Source: Chryseobacterium aureum
GTDB lineage: Bacteria > Bacteroidota > Bacteroidia > Flavobacteriales > Weeksellaceae
Direction: 5' to 3'
Assembly: GCF_003971235.1 (NCBI RefSeq)
Contig: NZ_CP034661.1
Coordinates: 1,488,001 to 1,552,000, forward strand
DNA: 64,000 bases
Positions 57,350 through 64,000 of the stretch are shown here, piece after piece (within the stretch, counting starts at the first letter, position 1; every line of letters begins with the position of its first letter). A program made the position numbers and the translations under genes. Under the pieces are notes generated by a model. It ran no database searches. It had not been told where the DNA came from and worked only from the letters and a program-made list of their open reading frames with translations.

Positions 57350-58303
57350 TTATCTGAATTTTTCTGTTGGATACTTGATGTTGGGAAGAACTTCATTCAA
57401 CCGCTCTCTTCTTTTTTCAAACTGTAATGGCAGCATCAGATTTTCGCCTAAAAACGCTGCTTCTTCATCTACATCGAATCCGGGACCGGAAGTGGCAATT
57501 TCAAACAAAACGCCTCCCGGTTCTTTAAAGTATACGGAAGTAAAATATTTTCTGTCTTTCACTTCGATATGTTCCAGTCCGTATGCATTTAATCTCTTGA
57601 CCATTTCGAGCTGGGATTCCGCATCCGGGGTAGCAAACGCTACATGATGAACGGTTCCTCTTCCGGCTAATCCTTTCAAAGCATTAGGGGCAGAAAGCAG
57701 ATCTACATATTTCCCAGGCATATTCTCTGTTCCCAATCTCAGCCTGTCCGGACTTTCACTGATGACTTTATGATCCATCTGAGTGGTCAGAAGTGCTGCC
57801 GTTCTTTCATAATCATCCTGCCAGATTTCTACGTGATGGATTCCTTTGATGGCATACTCTTCAGGAATATAGCCATTGTAATATCCTTTTCTTTCGTCTT
57901 TATCATTAAAAACCAATTCCAGTCCCAATCCGTCAAAATCTTCAAGATAAATAAAAACCTCATCAGAAAGCCTTTGCTGCGGCTGTTTAAAAGGAATATT
58001 GAACTGTTCCAGACGGTTCATCCAATAATCCAGGGCATCTAAAGAAACTGAAAAAGCAGTGGTATTGAGCATTCCTTTGCCATGTCTGCCATTGATCAGG
58101 TCTTTACCATAAGGAAAAGTAGTCATGATGGTTCCGGGTGTACCATATTCATCACCGAAATAAAAGTGGTAAACATCTGAGTAATCAAAATTGACTGTTT
58201 TTTTGACTAACCGAAGGCCCAGAACCCCGGTGTAAAAATCTATATTTTCCTGTGCATTGCCGGTAATTGCCGTTACATGATGCAATCCTGTGATAAGTTT
58301 CAT
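57350..58303 (-). CDS. VOC-family ring-cleaving dioxygenase (MhqO-like)
   Basis: 317 aa, two glyoxalase/VOC modules (ITGLHHVTAITGNAQENIDFY and GIHHVEIWQDDYERT). His and Glu metal ligands are visible at HHV and FEIATSGPGFDVDE. Members open hydroquinone or catechol-like rings. Paralogue of the gene at 58938-59879. Confidence 0.9.
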   Translation of the reverse strand: MKLITGLHHVTAITGNAQENIDFYTGVLGLRLVKKTVNFDYSDVYHFYFGDEYGTPGTIMTTFPYGKDLINGRHGKGMLNTTAFSVSLDALDYWMNRLEQFNIPFKQPQQRLSDEVFIYLEDFDGLGLELVFNDKDERKGYYNGYIPEEYAIKGIHHVEIWQDDYERTAALLTTQMDHKVISESPDRLRLGTENMPGKYVDLLSAPNALKGLAGRGTVHHVAFATPDAESQLEMVKRLNAYGLEHIEVKDRKYFTSVYFKEPGGVLFEIATSGPGFDVDEEAAFLGENLMLPLQFEKRRERLNEVLPNIKYPTEKFR

Positions 58304-58472
58304 TGTGTTGATAATTGTTAATTGGTTATTATGATAGGATGCGGGATTTTGAAAGTCGAGTTTGAGAGTCTGAGAGTAAGAGGGTTTGAGCGTTTCGAAC
58401 TTATCAACTTGAATCTCGAATCCCGAATTCCAAAAATATCAAAGTTCTTTTACAAAGCTTAAATAGACTATT

Positions 58473-58540
58473 TAGTTTCCTACGGAATGACAAAGTGGAC
58501 GGATAAATAAAGCGTAATATGTGTCACTTTGCAGGAATCT
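58473..58540 (+). repeat. Dispersed palindrome-ended element, forward orientation
   Basis: GTTTCCTACGGAATGACAAAG ... GGATAAATAAAGCG ... GCAGGAATCT. Lies with CTC/GAG-rich low-complexity sequence in the 58304-58581 gap. Confidence 0.75.
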
Positions 58541-58581
58541 AAACTCCTTTTTACTCTCATACGCTTTCACTCTCAAACTCA

Positions 58582-58878
58582 TTACAGCTCTTCCTTCAGC
58601 CATACGTCTTTATATTCTTCCGGATGACGTTTAAACTGAACGTGAACGTATGGGCATAACGGGATAATTTTTAAATCATTTTCTCTTGCGTAAGACACCA
58701 GCCTATCCAATAATATTTTAGCAAAACCCTTTCCTTCATATTCCGGACTTACTTCAGTGTGGTAAACCGTAAGTTTTTGTCCAAGCACCGAAATGTCCAT
58801 TTTTCCTGCTTTATGATCGTCTGAGAAAAGCTGAATTTCCCCTTTTCTTCCTTCTAAAACTACTTCTGTTCTTTCCAT
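58582..58878 (-). CDS. Small GNAT-type acetyltransferase (YidJ-like)
   Basis: 98 aa of the minimal Gtn10/YidJ class, with YEGKGFAKILLDRLVSYARE as acetyl-CoA loop and CPYVHVQFKRHPEE near the end. Substrate unknown. Sits between the two dioxygenase genes. Confidence 0.88.
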   Translation of the reverse strand: MERTEVVLEGRKGEIQLFSDDHKAGKMDISVLGQKLTVYHTEVSPEYEGKGFAKILLDRLVSYARENDLKIIPLCPYVHVQFKRHPEEYKDVWLKEEL

Positions 58879-58937
58879 TTTTCTTGTTTTTAATTCTTAA
58901 TTCAAAATTAACATCTTTATAAATTATGACCGATGAT

Positions 58938-59879
58938 CTATGATAAGTTCGGCAATACTCCTTCTATTTTATCACGCATTCCTTCGTATTGAACAGGAAG
59001 TTTCAGGTTGGTTCCCAATTCATTCAAAGGTTCATCTACAGTGAATCCAGGGTTGTCGGTTGCAATTTCAAACAAAACTCCTCCCGGTTCACGGAAATAC
59101 AAAGAATAGAAATAATCTCTGTTGATTTTAGGAGTAATGCTCAATCCGGCTGATAAAGCTTTTTCGCGGTATTCCATCAAAACATTATCATCTTTCACTC
59201 TGAATGCTATGTGGTGATTGGTTCCTGCAGCATTTCTTCCTGCTGGAATGGTATCATTTTCAATAATGTCAACAAGGTTAGCGGTATCAATGGCATCTGT
59301 TGCCAGTCTGTATCTTTCACGTTCCTGTTTCTGCAAATCATATCCTAAAATATCGGTCAGAACTTTGAGGGTGGGATCTGCTTTTTTTAAGGTTAAAGTA
59401 ACATTGTGAAAGCCTCTTAATGCATTTTCATCCTTGATATCATCGGTTGTCCATACTTTTCTGTTGTCTTGCGTGGAAGGTTCTATCAACTGTAATTGAA
59501 GGCCATCCGGATCTTTAAAAGAAATCATCTTCTCTCCAAATATCTCACCTTCTTCTGTGGTTACATTACGGCTTTGTAAATGGCTTTTCCAGAACTCAAG
59601 GCTTCCTTTGGGTACAGAATATCCAATATGAGTTGCCATTCCGCTTCCATTAGTTCCTTTTCCTATTCCTTCCCATGGAAAGAACGTAAGAATGGTTCCC
59701 GGAGTTCCGTTTTCATTTCCAAAATAGAAGTGATACGTTCCCGGATCATCAAAATTTACGGTTTTCTTTACCAGCCTTACTCCTAAGACTTTGGTATAAA
59801 AATCTAAATTTCTTTTGGCATTGTCTGCAATGGCAGTAATATGGTGCAGACCTAATATTCTATTGTCCATGTCTTTCAT
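58938..59879 (-). CDS. VOC-family ring-cleaving dioxygenase (second paralogue)
   Basis: 313 aa (or 310 from the second ATG). Two VOC modules as in the paralogue: ILGLHHITAIADNAKRNLDFY and GFHNVTLTLKKADPT; His and Glu ligands in NHHIAFRV and FEIATDNPGFTVDE. Its upstream region carries the operator shared with the pirin operon, linking both to one regulon. Confidence 0.9.
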   Translation of the reverse strand: MKDMDNRILGLHHITAIADNAKRNLDFYTKVLGVRLVKKTVNFDDPGTYHFYFGNENGTPGTILTFFPWEGIGKGTNGSGMATHIGYSVPKGSLEFWKSHLQSRNVTTEEGEIFGEKMISFKDPDGLQLQLIEPSTQDNRKVWTTDDIKDENALRGFHNVTLTLKKADPTLKVLTDILGYDLQKQERERYRLATDAIDTANLVDIIENDTIPAGRNAAGTNHHIAFRVKDDNVLMEYREKALSAGLSITPKINRDYFYSLYFREPGGVLFEIATDNPGFTVDEPLNELGTNLKLPVQYEGMRDKIEGVLPNLS

Positions 59880-59886
59880 TTTGATG

Positions 59887-59935
59887 CTAAATTACGGCGA
59901 CCGAAAATCCTGTGCATTTAACTAGTTTAATAAAT
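59887..59935 (-). promoter_or_regulatory. Dioxygenase promoter with shared 21-bp operator
   Basis: -7-like box TAATTTAG (59887-59894, minus strand; one mismatch to TAnnTTTG) and element 59915-59935, identical over 21 bp to 53655-53675 and placed at the same distance. The flank also shares GACCG and CCTG positions. Confidence 0.65.
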
Positions 59936-60194
59936 ATAAAACTCAATTTACGAAGACTTTTGAGTATAACCTTCCTATAAGCAACAAGATTTACTTTATA
60001 AAATTCTCAAAATTTTCAATTTATATTATGTTTTTCACAACATCAATTATGATATAATCTGAGTATTATTATGGGTAAAAAAGATGAAAAGAACACAATA
60101 TATTTTAAACAAACAAAAAAACACAACAAATAAACCGCTGATTTAAAAACAATTACATCATTAACAATAATTTAATACTCAAAAAGTCTACTTT

Positions 60195-60229
60195 TTTAGT
60201 GGACTAAATAAAATTATATTATATATTTG
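60195..60229 (+). promoter_or_regulatory. Promoter and dyad ahead of the Met-rich leader
   Basis: TTTAGT-GG-ACTAAA (60195-60208) is a 14-bp dyad over the -33 region; TATATTTG (60222-60229) is an exact -7 box. No TTG -33 is seen, suggesting activator- or repressor-dependent expression. Confidence 0.5.
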
Positions 60230-60255
60230 CAAACGTATTCAGGAAATAAAGCAAA

Positions 60256-60354
60256 ATGAAGACAGAATTAAAAAATACTTCAATGAAGAAACCTATCATC
60301 AAAAACATGATGAAGGATATCTGTATGCCTGTGCATCAAGAATACTGTGGTTGA
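60256..60354 (+). CDS. Met-rich leader peptide before EamA-metNIQ
   Basis: 32 codons starting MKTELKNTSMKKPIIKNMM and ending EYCG, with five methionines (1, 10, 18, 19, 24) and two cysteines. It follows a promoter and ends 30 bases before a strong terminator hairpin, the arrangement of an attenuator leader. It could equally be a small functional peptide. Confidence 0.5.
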   Translation: MKTELKNTSMKKPIIKNMMKDICMPVHQEYCG

Positions 60355-60383
60355 CCTTACTTTTATTTAGACATATTTCAAAG

Positions 60384-60410
60384 GCTCTACCACGTGGTAG
60401 AGCTTTTTTT
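60384..60410 (+). terminator. Terminator hairpin upstream of EamA-metNIQ (possible attenuator)
   Basis: Perfect 20-bp palindrome GCTCTACCAC-GTGGTAGAGC (60384-60403) followed by seven Ts, 30 bases after the leader stop and 30 bases before the EamA start codon. Confidence 0.8.
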
Positions 60411-60439
60411 ATTGAACACAACAACATTAAAATATAAAA

Positions 60440-61435
60440 ATGAGCAATTCTAAAAACAAATGGTTAATTCCATTGGCGTTTACAAACATTTATGTGATAT
60501 GGGGAATTACGTTTTTAGCTATTTCATTTGGCTTAAAGGGTTTTCCGCCATTCATTCTTTCGGGATTAAGATTTCTGGTTGCCGGAATGCTGATGATCGG
60601 GTATCTTCTGTCTAAAGGAGAAAAAGCAAATTCTTTGATCAACTGGAAGAAAAATGCAGTTACCGGTATTCTTATTCTTACCGGAGGAACCGGGCTGGTA
60701 GCCTGGGGAGAGCAATATGTAACGGCTTCTGAGGCAGCTATTGCTATTGCTACGGGCCCGTTCTGGTTCATAGCTATCGACAAAAAGAACTGGAAATATT
60801 ATTTTTCAGATAAATTCATCCCTATAGGTCTGGTGATCGGATTTGTAGGATTGGTTTTGTTTTTAAAAGGAAGTGTAAATTCTAATGCTCACGCAGCGGC
60901 TGACGGAAATCTGCGGATTACAGCATTTATCATTTTAGGATTAAGTTCCATTGCCTGGGTGCTGGGTTCTTTGTATTCAAAGAAAAATCCGGCATCCCAA
61001 TCTACCTTTATGAATATTGCGCAACAGCTTATAGTAGCGGGTCTAGCTTCTTTTCTCATCGCTTTTTTCAGAAAAGAATGGAGTGGCTTTTCAGTTTCTG
61101 AGGTTCCGTTACAGGCATGGTTTGGGGTTCTATTTTTGATCTTCTTTGGATCGATAATCGCTTATTTGTCGTACATTTGGCTTCTGTCCGTAAAACCCGC
61201 TGCTTTGGTAAGCACCCATACCTACATCAATCCTATTGTAACAGTGATTGCAGGCTGGATTGTTGCCAACCAAAGCATCAATGGAGGTCAGCTGTATGGT
61301 TTATTCGTCATATTGCTGGGAGTACTTCTAACAAATGTCACCAAGTATTTCAGACTTTCAAAACGGTCAAAGGTTAAAATCAGAAGAGTAAGAAGATTTT
61401 TTAACAGAGCAGGCAGACGATATCAGCCTATTTAA
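60440..61435 (+). CDS. EamA-family (DMT) transporter
   Basis: 331 aa with ten transmembrane helices in two EamA halves (IYVIWGITFLAISFGLKGFPP and AWFGVLFLIFFGSIIAYLSYIW) and a basic tail. Likely an amino acid or metabolite exporter/importer. Lies 18 bases before metN, so possibly in the methionine operon. Confidence 0.9.
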   Translation: MSNSKNKWLIPLAFTNIYVIWGITFLAISFGLKGFPPFILSGLRFLVAGMLMIGYLLSKGEKANSLINWKKNAVTGILILTGGTGLVAWGEQYVTASEAAIAIATGPFWFIAIDKKNWKYYFSDKFIPIGLVIGFVGLVLFLKGSVNSNAHAAADGNLRITAFIILGLSSIAWVLGSLYSKKNPASQSTFMNIAQQLIVAGLASFLIAFFRKEWSGFSVSEVPLQAWFGVLFLIFFGSIIAYLSYIWLLSVKPAALVSTHTYINPIVTVIAGWIVANQSINGGQLYGLFVILLGVLLTNVTKYFRLSKRSKVKIRRVRRFFNRAGRRYQPI

Positions 61436-61453
61436 AGTATATATAATATCACG

Positions 61454-62482
61454 ATGATAGAAATAAGAAACATATCAAAAACGTTTCACCAGAAAAAGCA
61501 GTCCTTCAAGGCGCTGGATAAGGTGAGTCTTACCATAGATAAAGGAGATATTGTAGGAATTATAGGATTTTCAGGGGCAGGAAAAAGCACCCTGATCCGT
61601 ACAGTAAATCTATTGGAAAGACCGGATGAGGGACAGATTATTATTAACGGCAAAGATTTTACCAGACTTAGCTCCAAACAACTGGCTGAGGAGCGTAAAA
61701 AAATAGGGATGATCTTCCAGCATTTCAATCTTCTTTCTTCAAGAACTGTTTTTGATAATGTAGCCCTTCCTCTGGAACTGGATGGTACCAGTAAAGAGGA
61801 AATCAGCAGAAAGGTAAACGAACTGCTAAAAATTGTTGGACTTGAAGATAAAGCCAACGATTATCCTAAAAGCCTTTCAGGAGGTCAGAAACAGAGAGTT
61901 GCAATTGCCAGGGCTCTGGCCAATGATCCTCACCTGCTGCTTTGCGACGAAGCAACCAGTGCACTGGACCCGGCTACAACACAGTCTATTCTGCAGCTTT
62001 TAAGAGATATCAATCAGAGACTGGGAATTACCATCCTTCTCATTACCCACGAAATGGAAGTCATTAAAGCAGTCTGCAACCATGTAGCTGTAATCGACAA
62101 AGGAAAATTAGTAACAAAAGGAACTTTAAGCGAGATTATTTCGGACAAAGAAAACCCGATCATTCGTCAGTTCATCAATTCAGATATCATGACCCTGCCA
62201 CAGGAACTTATCAACAGACTTCAGAAAGAACCCCAAGACGGTCTATTTCCGCTGATCGAAATAGAACTTAACGAAAACATCAGTGTTGAACAAATTCTTT
62301 CAGCACTTTATAACCAATATAAAATCCCTTATAAATTGTTAAAGGCAGATGTAGAGTATTTTGGAAATTCCAATTTCGGTAAACTACTTTTGCAGCTTCA
62401 GGGGGAAGCCGAAGAAAACCAGCAGGCGATCTATTATTTCAATCAAAATAAAATTCAAAATACAGTAAAAGGATATGCTTAG
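61454..62482 (+). CDS. metN: Methionine ABC transporter ATP-binding protein MetN
   Basis: 342 aa. Walker A GFSGAGKST (38-46), signature LSGGQ (141-145), Walker B LLLCDE (161-166), and a C-terminal NIL domain (about 265-340) that binds methionine for trans-inhibition. Overlaps metI by eight bases. Confidence 0.95.
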   Translation: MIEIRNISKTFHQKKQSFKALDKVSLTIDKGDIVGIIGFSGAGKSTLIRTVNLLERPDEGQIIINGKDFTRLSSKQLAEERKKIGMIFQHFNLLSSRTVFDNVALPLELDGTSKEEISRKVNELLKIVGLEDKANDYPKSLSGGQKQRVAIARALANDPHLLLCDEATSALDPATTQSILQLLRDINQRLGITILLITHEMEVIKAVCNHVAVIDKGKLVTKGTLSEIISDKENPIIRQFINSDIMTLPQELINRLQKEPQDGLFPLIEIELNENISVEQILSALYNQYKIPYKLLKADVEYFGNSNFGKLLLQLQGEAEENQQAIYYFNQNKIQNTVKGYA

Positions 62483-63131
62483 TGATACGGTAATTGCCCT
62501 TTTGGCAAAAGGAACCTGGGAAACGGTTTACATGACATTTTTATCCGGATTTTTTGGATTTGTATTAGGACTTCCTGTTGGCATTATGCTTTTTTTAACC
62601 AGAAAAGGCCAGCTGCTGGAAAATGCATTTTATCACAGAGGGCTTTCTGTTTTAGTGAATATCTTCCGCGCAATTCCTTTTATTATTCTGATTGTTTGGA
62701 TGATTCCTTTCACAAGAGTTTTAGCAGGAACTTCTATTGGAGTGAATGCCGCTTTAGTCCCGCTAAGCGTGGGGGCTGCTCCGTTTATTGCAAGACTTGT
62801 GGAGAACAGCCTTATTGAAGTTCCTCACGGTCTTATAGAAACAGCAAGAGCACTGGGAGCTTCTCCGTTACAGATCATCAGAAAAGTATTGCTTCCTGAA
62901 GCACTTCCTTCATTAATCAACAATGCTACCATTACTTTAATTACTCTTGTAGGGTACTCTGCAATGGGAGGCGCTGTAGGAGCCGGAGGACTTGGGCAGG
63001 TAGGTTACCAGTACGGATATATCGGGTATGATATTGTCATTATGAATACGGTTTTAATTTTACTTGTTCTTTTGGTTTTCATCATTCAGTTTATGGGAGA
63101 CAGGCTGTCCAAAAGATTTGATCACAGGTAG
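62475..63131 (+). CDS. metI: Methionine ABC transporter permease MetI
   Basis: 218 aa with five transmembrane helices and the EAA-loop (GLIETARALGASPLQIIRKVLLPEALP). Starts inside the end of metN. Partner of MetN and the lipoprotein MetQ. Confidence 0.95.
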   Translation: MLSDTVIALLAKGTWETVYMTFLSGFFGFVLGLPVGIMLFLTRKGQLLENAFYHRGLSVLVNIFRAIPFIILIVWMIPFTRVLAGTSIGVNAALVPLSVGAAPFIARLVENSLIEVPHGLIETARALGASPLQIIRKVLLPEALPSLINNATITLITLVGYSAMGGAVGAGGLGQVGYQYGYIGYDIVIMNTVLILLVLLVFIIQFMGDRLSKRFDHR

Positions 63132-63228
63132 TTTTGAGTTGGAGAAAAAATGAGTTGGAGAGTTTGAGCAAGTTAGAGTTCACTCATCGTTCATTTTTTA
63201 CCTCAATATCATTTAAAATAAAAATAGA

Positions 63229-64000
63229 ATGAAAAAAATAAAGATTTTTGGTTTATTGGCTGCGGGAATATTATTGTTCAGTGCCTGTTCGGGAAGAAAA
63301 GATGACCCGAACTTTATCCGTGTAGGAATTACGTATGGCCCGGAACAGGAAATTGCTGAAGTAGCTAAAAAAGTAGCTAAGGAAAGGTATAATCTGGAAG
63401 TGGAACTGATTCCTTTCAACGATTATGTAGTTCCCAATGAAGCACTGACTAACGGAGATATTGATGCCAATGCCTTTCAGCATATTCCTTATTTAACAGA
63501 GCAGTCCAAACAAAGGGGATATAATCTTGTCCCTGTGGGAAATACATTTGTTTATCCCATTGTAGCTTATTCAAAAAAGATTAAAAATATCAGTGAATTG
63601 AAGGAAGGCAACACGATTGTGATTCCCAATGACCCTACCAACGGAGGTCGCTCTTTACTTCTTCTTCAAAAAAGCGGTCTGCTGAAATTGAAAGAGGGTG
63701 TGGGGCTTTTACCTAAAGTAACCGATATTACAGAAAACCCTAAACAGCTGAAAATAATGGAAATTGAAGGCGCTCAGATCCCAAGGGTTTTGGATGACAG
63801 AGATGTTGTGGTAGGGATTATCAACAATAATTTTGCCGCTCAGGCAGGTTTGGACCAGGAAAAACAGGGTGTTCTTGTAGAAGATAAAGACTCACCCTAT
63901 GTAAACGTAGTGGTTGCCAGACAGGATAATAAAAACAGCCAGAAAGTAAAAAACTTTGTAAAGGCATATGAATCTCCGGAAGTAGAGAAGAAAGCCAAAG
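63229..64000 (+). CDS. metQ: Methionine-binding lipoprotein MetQ, 3' end outside the window
   Basis: 257 codons visible, open at the window end. Lipoprotein signal MKKIKIFGLLAAGILLFSAC with Cys20 and the NlpA/MetQ core (FIRVGITYGPEQEIAEVAKK, EALTNGDIDANAFQHIPYL, NDPTNGGRSLLLLQ). Delivers methionine to MetNI. A 97-bp gap with low-complexity GAG-rich sequence separates it from metI. Confidence 0.94.
   Translation, partial: MKKIKIFGLLAAGILLFSACSGRKDDPNFIRVGITYGPEQEIAEVAKKVAKERYNLEVELIPFNDYVVPNEALTNGDIDANAFQHIPYLTEQSKQRGYNLVPVGNTFVYPIVAYSKKIKNISELKEGNTIVIPNDPTNGGRSLLLLQKSGLLKLKEGVGLLPKVTDITENPKQLKIMEIEGAQIPRVLDDRDVVVGIINNNFAAQAGLDQEKQGVLVEDKDSPYVNVVVARQDNKNSQKVKNFVKAYESPEVEKKAK

Noticed and set aside
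60180..60440. SAM riboswitch before metNIQ
   Set aside because: No match to the SAM-I or SAM-II conserved core that I can see; the leader ORF plus terminator explains the region better.

Overview
The window looks like chromosome of a low-GC member of the Flavobacteriales, most likely Chryseobacterium or a close Weeksellaceae relative. The reasons are the SusC-type 'EEVVVxGY' plug modules, a fused E1 alpha/beta 2-oxoacid dehydrogenase, promoters of the Bacteroidota type (TTG then TAnnTTTG), no Shine-Dalgarno sequences, a GG-leader micropeptide of the kind seen in Chryseobacterium, and a GH109 enzyme that closely resembles the Elizabethkingia one from memory. I see no rRNA, tRNA, prophage, transposase or CRISPR. 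All assignments were made by reading; no searches were run.

Layout. 1-12.4 kb (minus strand): an ECF sigma factor, a fusion protein (anti-sigma-like N-terminus, membrane anchor, TonB-plug module, von Willebrand A domain), a vWA lipoprotein with calcium-binding repeats, a SusC-like outer-membrane barrel with no recognisable plug, and a thioester alpha-2-macroglobulin carrying a second plug module. This is the most unusual locus here. 12.5-20 kb: exported C1 peptidase, GG-leader micropeptide, old yellow enzyme with divergent HxlR regulator, AhpD-like protein, fused E1 dehydrogenase. 20-27.4 kb: surface repeat protein, polyprenyl synthase, sterol desaturase-like protein, rlmN and queA, with a four-helix-bundle gene between the last two flanked by perfect 21-bp inverted repeats. 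27.7-33.9 kb: AIM24, M61 peptidase, and a tightly coupled GH109 / nucleotidyltransferase / sugar kinase operon that looks like amino-sugar salvage.

33.9-34.5 kb: eight tandem copies of an 84-85 bp unit derived from a palindrome-ended element that is also scattered singly through the window. 34.7-47.9 kb: DNA glycosylase, S9 peptidase, holin-like protein, thioesterase, GMC oxidoreductase plus aldehyde dehydrogenase with AraC regulators, topoisomerase III, and a truncated M17-type protein. 48-60 kb: two groups of genes that fit quinone/aromatic electrophile defence: an operon of mostly exported proteins (pirin, isochorismatase-like, amidohydrolase, DoxX, porin) and MhqO/MhqD-like enzymes. The pirin operon and a lone ring-cleaving dioxygenase share a 21-bp identical upstream element placed at the same distance from the -7 box. 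A Crp/Fnr-type regulator is encoded just upstream of the pirin operon.

60-64 kb: a Met-rich 32-codon leader ORF and a strong terminator hairpin precede an EamA transporter and metN-metI-metQ, suggesting attenuation control of methionine uptake. metQ runs off the window end.
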